In this document: piece after piece, positions 1 through 6,637 of the stretch | Position numbering within the stretch: the stretch's first letter is position 1 | Layout: the number at the start of each line of letters is the position of its first letter | Source of the DNA: an uncultured Ruminococcus sp. | GTDB lineage: Bacteria; Bacillota; Clostridia; Oscillospirales; Ruminococcaceae | Direction of reading: 5' to 3' | DNA length: 7,858 nucleotides | Assembly (NCBI GenBank): GCA_947175005.1 | Contig: CAMWLD010000093.1 | Location: 1-7,858, forward strand | Program-made: the position numbers and the translations under genes | The notes under the pieces: generated by a model | Databases searched by the model: none | What the model was told of the DNA's origin: nothing | What the model saw: the letters and a program-made list of their open reading frames with translations, nothing else

Positions 1-666
1 GTATGGAGCAGAGAGGATAAGCTGTCCCTCCGTGACCGTTCGCTGGTTACGGTTGTTGCCCTTATGGCGCAGGGGCTTACCGACTCTTCCTTTAAGTTTC
101 ACCTGATGAGCGCCAAAAATAACGGCATAACTAAACTTGAGATCGCCGAGATACTCACCCATGCAGCCTTTTATGCAGGCTGGCCGAAGGCATGGGCGGC
201 ATTCCGCATGGCAAAAGAGATATGGGAGGAGGAGTCCTCCGCAGACGACGCAAAGACCGCTCACGAAAATTCCATGATATTCCCCGTGGGGCAGCCTAAC
301 GACGGCTTTGCGCAGTATTTTATCGGGCAAAGCTATCTTCACCCCCTTTCGACCGAACAGGTGGGAATATTCAACGTTACCTTTGAGCCTGCCTGCCGCA
401 ATAACTGGCATATCCATAAAGCAAAAAGCGGCGGCGGACAGATTCTTGTCTGTGTAAACGGCAGAGGCTATTATCAGGAATGGGAAAAAGACCCTATAGA
501 GCTTCACCCCGGCGATATTGTGAACATTCCCGCAGGAGTAAAGCACTGGCACGGCGCAGCCCCCGACAGCTGGTTCTCTCACCTTGCAATAGAAGTCCCC
601 GGCGAAGAGGGCGGGACGGAATGGCTTGAGGCTGTAAGTGATGAAGATTACGGAAAGCTGAAGTAA
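1..666 (+). CDS. Carboxymuconolactone decarboxylase (CMD)-cupin fusion protein, 5'-truncated
   Basis: The reading frame is open from base 1, so the true start lies upstream; 221 residues are visible and roughly 30 are probably missing. Visible residues 1-75 match the helical CMD/AhpD-like domain (RDRSLVTVVALMAQG, then EIAEILTHAAFYAGWPKAWAA). It lacks the CxxC of AhpD peroxidases, so a peroxidase role is unlikely. Residues about 95-205 form a cupin barrel. The HIH at about 137-139, a Gln at about 147 and GDIVNIPAGVKHWHG (His about 182 and 184) are the expected metal ligands. The Gln sits where many cupins have Glu. Such fusions are common in gut Firmicutes and Bacteroidetes, and their substrate is generally unknown; a cytoplasmic role on small organic or carbonyl compounds is inference. 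There is no signal peptide in the visible part. The gene ends 15 bases before a strong terminator, so it is the last gene of its transcript. Family call is confident, function is not. Confidence 0.9.
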   Translation, partial: VWSREDKLSLRDRSLVTVVALMAQGLTDSSFKFHLMSAKNNGITKLEIAEILTHAAFYAGWPKAWAAFRMAKEIWEEESSADDAKTAHENSMIFPVGQPNDGFAQYFIGQSYLHPLSTEQVGIFNVTFEPACRNNWHIHKAKSGGGQILVCVNGRGYYQEWEKDPIELHPGDIVNIPAGVKHWHGAAPDSWFSHLAIEVPGEEGGTEWLEAVSDEDYGKLK

Positions 667-681
667 ATAAAAAATGTTTAA

Positions 682-722
682 AAAAAGGCTTACCCTTACT
701 GCAAACAAGGGTGAGCCTTTTT
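682..722. terminator. Bidirectional intrinsic terminator between convergent genes
   Basis: The arms at 682-697 (AAAAAGGCTTACCCTT) and 707-722 (AAGGGTGAGCCTTTTT) pair over 16 positions with a single G-T wobble around a 9-base loop. A GC-containing core flanked by A-runs on the left and T-runs on the right gives a U-tract on either strand. It lies 15 bases after the plus-strand CMD-cupin stop and about 60 bases beyond the minus-strand histidine kinase stop, so it should end both transcripts. Confidence 0.9.
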
Positions 723-784
723 GTATACGGTTTCTTAAATTCTATAAAAATTTTTCTATGCTGTCAACAGACAGGAAGATACCG

Positions 785-2206
785 CTAACCGTTTTTCTGC
801 GGTCTTACCACGGGCAGAACGATAACAACACTCGTTCCGATACCCACCTCGCTGAAAACCTCCAGCGTTCCGCTGTGGGCGCTGATTATCTCATCAGCTA
901 CCGCAAGTCCTATTCCCGAACCTCGTTTGTTGTGATTGGCGCGGAAGAATTTGGTCTTGATCTTCGGCAAGTCCTCGGGACTTATCCCGCAGCCCGTGTC
1001 GCTGACCTCTATCTCAATTTTCGTGTCGTCGGGGCTTATTGCCTGCACGGTAACAAGTCCCCCTTTTTCCGAATATTTTATCGAATTGTCGATAACGTTT
1101 ATGAACACCTGCCGCAGGCGGTTTCTGTCTCCGTAAACTATGGGCAGATCCTCCGGCTCGGCGTAAACCAGTTCAATACCCTCTTTTTTCGCCTTTTCCG
1201 CATAGATGAGCACGGCGTCGCCAAGCTCCGCAAGAATGTCCACATTGCCCTTGCTCAAAGTAAATTTGCCGCTCTGCATTCGGGAAAAGTCCAGCAGCTC
1301 CTCCACCATTTGGGAAAGCCTCTCGGTCTCCGTGGCTATTACACGCATTCCCTTTGTGACAGTTTCCTTGTCCTCGGGCATTGTGCCTATGGTCTCCGCC
1401 CAGCCCTTGATTGCGGTAAGAGGCGTGCGCAGCTCATGGGAAACGCTGGAAATAAACTCGTTCTTCATGCTCTCCGATTGGGAAAGCTCCTCCGCCATTT
1501 TATTAACTATCTCGCAAAGCTCGCCCAGTTCATCATCGGCAGTTACGGGGATACGCAGGGAAAAATCCCCTTTTGCATACCGTCTTGCAGTTGCACCAAG
1601 CTGCCTTACGGGAATTACTATGGATTTTACGAAATACATTCCCGAAAACATCATAAATGCCAATATCGTCGCGCAAAGGATAGCTGCCGCCACAATGCAT
1701 ATGGTAACGTGCCTGTCCACCTTTTCCATGGAGCTGACAAGCCGTATCACCGAATAATCACCGCTGCTGTCGGGGGTCATGGCGCTTACCGCTATTATTC
1801 GCTCCCCGCTGGAAGTTTTCCCCATAAAAATTCCCGAACCGCCGCTTTCCACGGCGTCGTAATAATCCTGGGTGAGAATATTTTTAACGGGCGCAAAGCC
1901 CGAGGAAGTCATGGTAACAGTTCCCGAAAGATTCACCGTCATAAGCTCTGTCTTGTCCTTGTCGCTCCAGTTTTCCACCATGGAGCGTACCTCGCTCTGA
2001 AATCCAAGGGCGTTATCCGAATAGGACTGCTGCAAAAGCCCCGCCGCCATATTTATACGGGAGACCATATACTGCCTGGCGGTATTGTTGTAGTAAACGT
2101 TAATAAATACAGCAAAAGCCAGCAGCACGCTCATAAGCAGGATAAAGATCGCTCCTAAGCTGTTGATGAGCCACCGCCCCGTAATGCTTGCTCTTGATTT
2201 TTTCAT
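785..2206 (-). CDS. Membrane sensor histidine kinase (HAMP-HisKA-HATPase_c)
   Basis: A 473-residue sensor kinase of the PhoR/ResE/WalK-like class. It has a membrane helix at about 14-38, an extracytoplasmic sensor segment at about 40-163 with no domain I recognise, and a second helix at about 167-195. A HAMP linker follows at about 196-248. The H-box SSVSHELRTPL carries the phospho-accepting His257. The ATP-binding domain has N-box RLRQVFINVIDN (370-374), G1 DTGCG (403-407) and G2 GSGIGL (429-434), so all catalytic boxes look intact. No PAS domain separates HAMP from HisKA. The start is an ATG preceded by AAGGCGG (one mismatch to consensus), about 8 bases upstream. It is the last gene of the minus-strand block. 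Its likely partner is the OmpR-type regulator at 3378-4127, though another gene sits between them. The signal it senses is unknown. Confidence 0.95.
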   Translation of the reverse strand: MKKSRASITGRWLINSLGAIFILLMSVLLAFAVFINVYYNNTARQYMVSRINMAAGLLQQSYSDNALGFQSEVRSMVENWSDKDKTELMTVNLSGTVTMTSSGFAPVKNILTQDYYDAVESGGSGIFMGKTSSGERIIAVSAMTPDSSGDYSVIRLVSSMEKVDRHVTICIVAAAILCATILAFMMFSGMYFVKSIVIPVRQLGATARRYAKGDFSLRIPVTADDELGELCEIVNKMAEELSQSESMKNEFISSVSHELRTPLTAIKGWAETIGTMPEDKETVTKGMRVIATETERLSQMVEELLDFSRMQSGKFTLSKGNVDILAELGDAVLIYAEKAKKEGIELVYAEPEDLPIVYGDRNRLRQVFINVIDNSIKYSEKGGLVTVQAISPDDTKIEIEVSDTGCGISPEDLPKIKTKFFRANHNKRGSGIGLAVADEIISAHSGTLEVFSEVGIGTSVVIVLPVVRPQKNG

Positions 2207-2210
2207 AAAC

Positions 2211-2227
2211 GTTCACCGCCTTTGAAC
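2211..2227 (-). promoter_or_regulatory. Hairpin displaying the kinase ribosome binding site in its loop
   Basis: On the minus-strand RNA, GUUCA and UGAAC form a perfect 5-bp stem around the 7-base loop AAGGCGG, which is the Shine-Dalgarno sequence of the histidine kinase. The start codon follows 4 bases after the stem. The pairing is directly visible, but a 5-bp stem is short and may be chance. If it forms, it would present rather than hide the binding site. Confidence 0.35.
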
Positions 2228-2267
2228 CTATCGGGGTTTGGATTTGTTAGCCGCCAACCTCATAAAA

Positions 2268-3320
2268 TTACCCGTTTATTACATTCCGGCAAGCATTAAG
2301 CATTGCAAAGGTCACGTCGAATTTTAAAGAGGCTTTCTTTTTCCAGTTCGGCTCTCTGCCCTGGATATGCCTGAAGCCTTTCAGCGCTGTATCGGGTATC
2401 ATATCCATAAAGGAATCCTCATCCAAAAGCTGCGCCAGAAGCTCATAGGTCTGCGTGCTTTGACGAATCCAATCGGGTGTGCCTGTGACCGCTCCGATCC
2501 AGAATCCGAACTGGCAATTATAGGAGCTTTCCAGAATCGCACGAAAACCGTTTCTGTCAATGGGTTTGAGCGCCTGCCAGTTATAGTTGAACGGCCCGAT
2601 AACGCCGCTTCCGAATTCCTTGGGCTTACGGTATGTAATATGCTCGTCAAAATCCTTCATCAACTCGTAGCAATGCTTTACAGCGGCTTTTGCGGTCTCA
2701 AAATTATTTCCCGTGCGCCAGCCCTGTGTTGCATTTAACAGGCTTATATGATTTCCTCCGGGGAATCTTGCATTAGGTTTATAGCAGCGGTAATTTTTCA
2801 TTCTTACCGAAAAATCATCGGGAGAAGTATAATCAAATACCGCAAAAAGGTGCTCCTGTGCCAAAGCAATCTGCTCCGCCATTATGGGATAATCCTCCGA
2901 GTATCCTACCCATGAAAGTATCTGCGCAATTATCGCATGATTTCCGCCCCGACCCTCGGCGTCAAGAGCTTCTCCGCCAATGAAACGGTTCTTGTGCTGC
3001 GCTGCAATTTCGGGAGTAGTCAGCGCCGTTATCGCTTTTTGGATATATGGAGAATCCGGTTCAAAGCCTAAGTGCAGCAAACCGCCGATATGGCCGTCCA
3101 TATCATCACATCCGTGTATGCCTTTGGCAAACCACCCGTCGGGGTGCTGCGCCGCAAGCAGCTTCTGTACGTTTGACTGCTGCAATATCTCCGATTGCAG
3201 TTCTTTCATAACAGGCTCATCTGTCGGAGTTTTCAGCATATCTCTATGAACAAGATAACGAATGCTCGGACAGGCATTTTCCAGTAAAAAATCAATGTGT
3301 TTCTGAAAATTATATCCCAT
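2268..3320 (-). CDS. Putative alpha/alpha-toroid (prenyltransferase/terpene-cyclase fold) protein
   Basis: A 350-residue soluble protein with no signal peptide or membrane helix. Its N-terminus (PSIRYLVHRDML, then QHPDGWFAKG and GGLLHLGFEPDSPYIQKAI) resembles bacterial proteins with squalene-cyclase/prenyltransferase alpha/alpha-toroid repeats. In these, QxxDGxW-like turns alternate with helices. Further aromatic and glycine-rich turns are FPGGNH with QGWRTG (about 190-205), FNYNWQ (about 245) and FGFWIG (about 270). The cyclase DxDD catalytic motif is not seen, so true terpene cyclisation is not supported. The start ATG has a strong GGGAGG 4 bases upstream. The gene lies between the response regulator (57-base gap) and its presumed kinase (61-base gap) on the same strand and is probably co-transcribed with them. 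The fold is suggested from sequence pattern only, and the molecular function is unknown. Confidence 0.75.
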   Translation of the reverse strand: MGYNFQKHIDFLLENACPSIRYLVHRDMLKTPTDEPVMKELQSEILQQSNVQKLLAAQHPDGWFAKGIHGCDDMDGHIGGLLHLGFEPDSPYIQKAITALTTPEIAAQHKNRFIGGEALDAEGRGGNHAIIAQILSWVGYSEDYPIMAEQIALAQEHLFAVFDYTSPDDFSVRMKNYRCYKPNARFPGGNHISLLNATQGWRTGNNFETAKAAVKHCYELMKDFDEHITYRKPKEFGSGVIGPFNYNWQALKPIDRNGFRAILESSYNCQFGFWIGAVTGTPDWIRQSTQTYELLAQLLDEDSFMDMIPDTALKGFRHIQGREPNWKKKASLKFDVTFAMLNACRNVING

Positions 3321-3377
3321 AAATCCTCCCGAATCGGTCAGTTAATAAATTTCGATTTGCGCAAAATCGGAAAAACG

Positions 3378-4127
3378 TTAATCCTTGTCCTCTTCCTCGT
3401 CCTCGCCCTCTTTGTCCTTATCGGGATTTCCGTCGCCGCACCATTTGTAGCCGAAGCCCCATATGGTGGAAATATACTTGGGATTTGAGGGTTCTTCCTC
3501 CAGCTTCATTCGCAGTCTGCGGATATTCACATCCACGATCTTGTCATCGCCGTAATAATTTTCTCCCCAGATGTGGCTGAGAATACTCCGCCTGTCAAGG
3601 GCGGTGTTCTGATTGTTGAAGAAATATTCGAGTATCTGATATTCTACCTGTGTAAGGTCGATAAGCAAGCCGTTTTTGGAGATCGTGCGGCTTTTGAGAT
3701 TAAGCTCAAAGGGACCCGAAATGATAGTGGGAATTTTCTCTTCTTTTATAAAGGACATACTTACCCGCCTGTAAACAGCGTCGATACGGGCGGTAAGCTC
3801 CGAGGGCGAAAAGGGCTTGGTTATGTAGTCGTCCGCCCCGAGCATAAGCCCCGAAACTTTATCCATTTCCTGGGTCTTGGCGGAAAGCATGATTATCCCT
3901 ATAGTGCCGCTGCGCCGCCGCAGCTCCTTGCATACCTGAAAGCCATCTATCCCCGGCATCATTATATCCAAAAGGGCAATGTCAAAGTCGCCGTTTTCCT
4001 CCCCGAATACCCGCAAAGCGTCCTCTCCGCAGTTTACGTCAACGACCTCATAGCCCGCTCTTTTAAGGTTTATCACCACAAAATCTCTTATAACGTCCTC
4101 GTCCTCACAGACCAATATTCTTTTCAT
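3378..4127 (-). CDS. OmpR/PhoB-family response regulator
   Basis: 249 residues. The receiver domain spans about 1-120, with an acidic cluster (CEDED, 7-11), phospho-acceptor Asp54 in LLDIMMPG, Ser82 in the LSAK switch position and Lys104 in YITKPF. A winged-helix DNA-binding domain spans about 135-229, with the recognition segment VDVNIRRLRMKLE and the closing hairpin TIWGFGYKW. It should bind DNA as a phosphorylation-dependent dimer and act as a cytoplasmic transcription factor. The last 18 residues, from about 232, are an extra tail made almost wholly of Asp, Glu, Lys and Gly, absent from typical members, which stop just after GYK. The start ATG follows an AGGAG at 4141-4145 by 13 bases, a rather long spacing, but no alternative start lies closer. 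It sits 102 bases downstream of the pullulanase and precedes the toroid gene. Its probable kinase partner is at 785-2206. Targets are unknown. Confidence 0.95.
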   Translation of the reverse strand: MKRILVCEDEDVIRDFVVINLKRAGYEVVDVNCGEDALRVFGEENGDFDIALLDIMMPGIDGFQVCKELRRRSGTIGIIMLSAKTQEMDKVSGLMLGADDYITKPFSPSELTARIDAVYRRVSMSFIKEEKIPTIISGPFELNLKSRTISKNGLLIDLTQVEYQILEYFFNNQNTALDRRSILSHIWGENYYGDDKIVDVNIRRLRMKLEEEPSNPKYISTIWGFGYKWCGDGNPDKDKEGEDEEEDKD

Positions 4128-4229
4128 TTTCTTAAATGTTCTCCTTTCTATCTATTTATTTTTAGGCCAAAGAAACGGTCAAATCCTAACCTCTAACGAA
4201 CAGAATCTAAAACTGTTTTTCTCTGAAAA

Positions 4230-6185
4230 TCATTCTGCCTGTTCCGTGTTTTCGTCGGAATTTTCGGGCACGGGATACGGCCTGCCCATGACCATGGCGG
4301 AATAAGGCGCAATATTATAATCCCCTTCCACCGTGTAAAGAGGCGCATTTCCCGCCCTGTCGCCGTCAATATAAACATTGCTCTTTCCAAAGGCGTGCAG
4401 CTTTATATCATAGGACGTGGGGTTGAAAAATACCGCTATCTCCTCCAGCTCGCTGTCGCCGTAAAGCCCGAAGCCCACTATATGCTGGGGCAGCCTGTCG
4501 AAAAATACCATATTTTTCCCGATCATTTCCGCTGTGTACATACGCACTGCCGGGTGAGCCTTTCTGAATTCGATAAGCCCCTTGTAATAAAGGAAAACGT
4601 CCTTGAATTCGGTTTTCCTGTTCCACTTGATGCTGTTGACAGCGTCGGGGGACTTATAGCTGTTATGGTCAAATGCGCCGCCGGGCAGCGGCTTTGACCG
4701 CAGGAAATCCTGCCCTGCCTGCAAAAAGGGTATACCTTGAGCCAGCAGCACCATAGCCGCCGCCATTTTGTCCATTTTCTTGCGCACGTCCACCGAATCT
4801 GTGGGGTTGGTATAGCTGAGCTTGTCCCATAGGGTCAGGTTGTCGTGAGCCTCCACGTAATTCACCGTCTGGCAGGGGTTCAAAGTCCATGCGAACCTGT
4901 CAAGATTGGGTATCTGCGGGTGAGGTATCCTGCCGCACATGATTTCCTTAATATAATCCTCTATCCCCGCAGCGCCGTTTACATAGCCCTTACTGCGGTT
5001 CTCAAAGTTATTTCCCTTTACGGTATCTCTAAAATCATCGCTGAAAAAGCCGTAGTTCGGAGTGTGGCGGGCGTTGAGCTTCATAGCTCTCTTTGTCCAG
5101 TCCAGGGGAGAATCTCCCCCTGTCCAGCCCTCGCCGTAAAGAATGATACCCGGATTTATAGCATGAAGCTTCTCATAAATGATATTCAACGTCTCAATAT
5201 CGTAAAGCCCCATAAGATCAAAGCGGAAGCCGTCTATTTTATATTCCTTTGCCCAGTAGCAAAGACTGTCGACGATAAATTTCCGAACCATTGCACGCTC
5301 GGTGGCGACTTCATTGCCGCAGCCCGAACCATTGGCGTAATATTCCCCCCACTGGCGGTAATAGTATTTGGGAAAGGTCTTGTTAAAAGGTGAGTCGGAG
5401 GTGGCATAGGTGTGATTATACACCACGTCCATTATTACCTTGATACCTTCCTTATGCAGAGCGTGGACCATTCGCTTGAATTCGACTACTCTCGTCTTGC
5501 CGTTGAACGGGTCGGTGGAATAAGACCCCTCGGGAACGTTGAAGTTAAGGGGATCGTAACCCCAGTTGAACTGTGGCTTGTGAAGCTCTGCCTCATCAAC
5601 GGTCTGAAAATCAAAGCTCGGCATAAGGTGCACATGGGTAACGCCCAGCTCTTTCAGGTGGTCTATACCTATTTTGTCCCCTGCGGAGTTAATCATACCC
5701 TTTTCCACAAAAGCAAGAAATCTCCCTCTGTAGCAGAAACGGCAGCTGTCGTCCGAGGAAAAATCCCGCACATGAGTTTCGTAAATAACAGCGTCTGTGT
5801 AATGCTCCAGCGGCGGCAGTTCATAATCTCCCCAGCCTTTGGGGTTGGTCTCCTCTAAATTTATAACCATGCCCATAGCGCCGTTTACTCCTGCGGTGCG
5901 GGCATAAATGTCAATGGTCTCCTCGGTGATATCGTCATGGCGGATAAGGTAGGTATAGTAAACGCCGTTAAGGTCGCCGTGGGCTTCCTTGCACCAAACG
6001 CCATAGCGATCCTTTGTCATGGGCAATTTGCGGTAGGGCTTTTCATCGGTGCAGCTTTTGTATAAAAGCACAGTTGCCTCTCTTGCCAGCGGCGACCAAA
6101 CCTTGAAAACAGTTTTGTCCTTGCTGTAAACAGCCCCTAAATCATCGCCGTCATAGGCGTATTTTTCGTCCACATCATTAAACAT
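4230..6185 (-). CDS. pulA: Type I pullulanase (GH13, alpha-glucan debranching enzyme)
   Basis: Hydrolyses alpha-1,6 branch points of pullulan, glycogen or branched maltodextrins. No signal peptide is seen, so it probably acts in the cytoplasm on stored or imported glucans. 651 residues, counting from ATG at 6185. An N-terminal CBM48-like beta domain (about 15-110) is followed by a GH13 barrel (about 130-540) and a C-terminal beta domain (about 545-635). The conserved GH13 regions are DVVYNH (253-258), GFRFD with nucleophile Asp323, GEGW with acid/base Glu352, and EAHDN with Asp448. The type I signature appears as FNWGYDP (206-212), with Phe replacing the usual Tyr. A TTG at 6191 would add two residues; AAGGAG lies 5 bases before that TTG and 11 before the ATG, so the start is uncertain. 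The C-terminus ends in a short acidic tail. First gene of the minus-strand block, with its own promoter at 6340-6368. Confidence 0.95.
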   Translation of the reverse strand: MFNDVDEKYAYDGDDLGAVYSKDKTVFKVWSPLAREATVLLYKSCTDEKPYRKLPMTKDRYGVWCKEAHGDLNGVYYTYLIRHDDITEETIDIYARTAGVNGAMGMVINLEETNPKGWGDYELPPLEHYTDAVIYETHVRDFSSDDSCRFCYRGRFLAFVEKGMINSAGDKIGIDHLKELGVTHVHLMPSFDFQTVDEAELHKPQFNWGYDPLNFNVPEGSYSTDPFNGKTRVVEFKRMVHALHKEGIKVIMDVVYNHTYATSDSPFNKTFPKYYYRQWGEYYANGSGCGNEVATERAMVRKFIVDSLCYWAKEYKIDGFRFDLMGLYDIETLNIIYEKLHAINPGIILYGEGWTGGDSPLDWTKRAMKLNARHTPNYGFFSDDFRDTVKGNNFENRSKGYVNGAAGIEDYIKEIMCGRIPHPQIPNLDRFAWTLNPCQTVNYVEAHDNLTLWDKLSYTNPTDSVDVRKKMDKMAAAMVLLAQGIPFLQAGQDFLRSKPLPGGAFDHNSYKSPDAVNSIKWNRKTEFKDVFLYYKGLIEFRKAHPAVRMYTAEMIGKNMVFFDRLPQHIVGFGLYGDSELEEIAVFFNPTSYDIKLHAFGKSNVYIDGDRAGNAPLYTVEGDYNIAPYSAMVMGRPYPVPENSDENTEQAE

Positions 6186-6333
6186 AATCAAGTTCTCTCC
6201 TTGTCGGTCGGTCTATTTTATCGGCGCTCCGCCGAAACCGCCTGCTAAGGCGTGCAAAAGCGTTCGGCATACAGCGGCACGATAATTTTTAAATGTGAAA
6301 AAATCTCAACCGTTTTTTCTGAAGTCATACTTA
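6186..6333 (-). promoter_or_regulatory. Structured ~150-nt 5' leader of the pullulanase gene
   Basis: The predicted transcript starts near 6333 and runs about 150 nt before the coding region. On the RNA it can form hairpin A (CGCCU/AGGCG, 6239-6252, 4-base loop) and hairpin B (UCGGCG/CGCCGA, 6221-6235, 3-base loop). GCCGAA at 6263-6268 can instead pair with UUCGGC at 6231-6236, which uses the 5' arm of B and spans A. The foldings are therefore mutually exclusive. Neither hairpin is followed by a U-run, so it is not a simple attenuator. The Shine-Dalgarno AAGGAGAG lies at 6195-6202, just after hairpin B. It matches no riboswitch class I recognise. The pairings are seen; regulation is inference. 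Confidence 0.4.
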
Positions 6334-6339
6334 TAAATA

Positions 6340-6368
6340 ATTATACTACAAAATTTTGATTTTGTAAA
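6340..6368 (-). promoter_or_regulatory. Sigma-A promoter of the pullulanase operon
   Basis: Minus strand: -35 TTTACA (6363-6368, 5 of 6 matches), a 17-base spacer and -10 TATAAT (6340-6345, 6 of 6). Transcription would begin near 6333. It is the only good minus-strand promoter I found in the 6192-6637 spacer. It could serve the pullulanase and, by read-through, the regulator, toroid and kinase genes. Confidence 0.8.
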
Positions 6369-6569
6369 GGGGATTTTGAAGAAAAATCGACAATAAGGAA
6401 AATTTTACATATTTGTCGAAATTATTTTCAATCATTAAGCTTATTATCATTGCTAAATGCAATTTTGCGATGATTTCTGAGATATGTTTAAGGCTGCCGC
6501 TTTTGTAAAACTTTTTTTTGCAAGCCTCTCCCCTGCTTTATCCTCCAAAAAAAGTTTATAAAATATCTC
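6369..6569. other. AT-rich divergent spacer with weak inverted repeats
   Basis: No gene is supported here. Two inverted repeats are visible. ATCATTGC (6446-6453) pairs with GCGATGAT (6467-6474) with one wobble, around a 13-base loop. AAACTTTTTTT (6508-6518) pairs perfectly with AAAAAAAGTTT (6547-6557) around a C-rich 28-base loop. The second ends 12 bases before the -35 of the lipoprotein promoter. Homopolymer tracts in AT-rich DNA make chance pairing fairly likely, and neither ends in a convincing terminator context. Confidence 0.4.
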
Positions 6570-6597
6570 TTGACATACTCACAAAATATGATATAAT
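6570..6597 (+). promoter_or_regulatory. Consensus sigma-A promoter of the lipoprotein gene
   Basis: TTGACA (6570-6575), a 16-base spacer and TATAAT (6592-6597) match all 12 consensus bases. A TG one base before the -10 gives an extended -10 (TGATATAAT). Initiation is expected near 6604, leaving a leader of about 34 nt before the GTG start. The spacer is one base shorter than ideal. Confidence 0.9.
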
Positions 6598-6637
6598 GAT
6601 TATACTGTAATTTGCAAGAAAGTAGAGGCTGTAGAAA

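Noticed and set aside
761..774. CTGTC/GACAG hairpin just past the kinase stop
   Set aside because: A 5-bp stem without a directly adjacent T-run; the strong terminator at 682-722 already serves this end.
674..2158. 494-codon plus-strand open frame opposite the histidine kinase
   Set aside because: It starts inside the terminator, has no family motifs and low-complexity His/Tyr-rich content, and lies wholly antisense to an intact kinase. It is a codon-bias shadow.
3353..3369. Small hairpin (CGATTT/AAATCG) just after the response regulator stop
   Set aside because: An AT-rich 6-bp stem followed by AAATTTATT rather than a U-run is too weak to call a terminator.
4154..4182. Possible minus-strand promoter for the response regulator (TTGACC, 17 bases, ATAAAT)
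   Set aside because: The -10 matches only 3 of 6, and the predicted start would fall within the Shine-Dalgarno sequence.
4845..5858. Two plus-strand open frames opposite the pullulanase
   Set aside because: Both are antisense to conserved GH13 sequence, with no ribosome binding site or recognisable domain.
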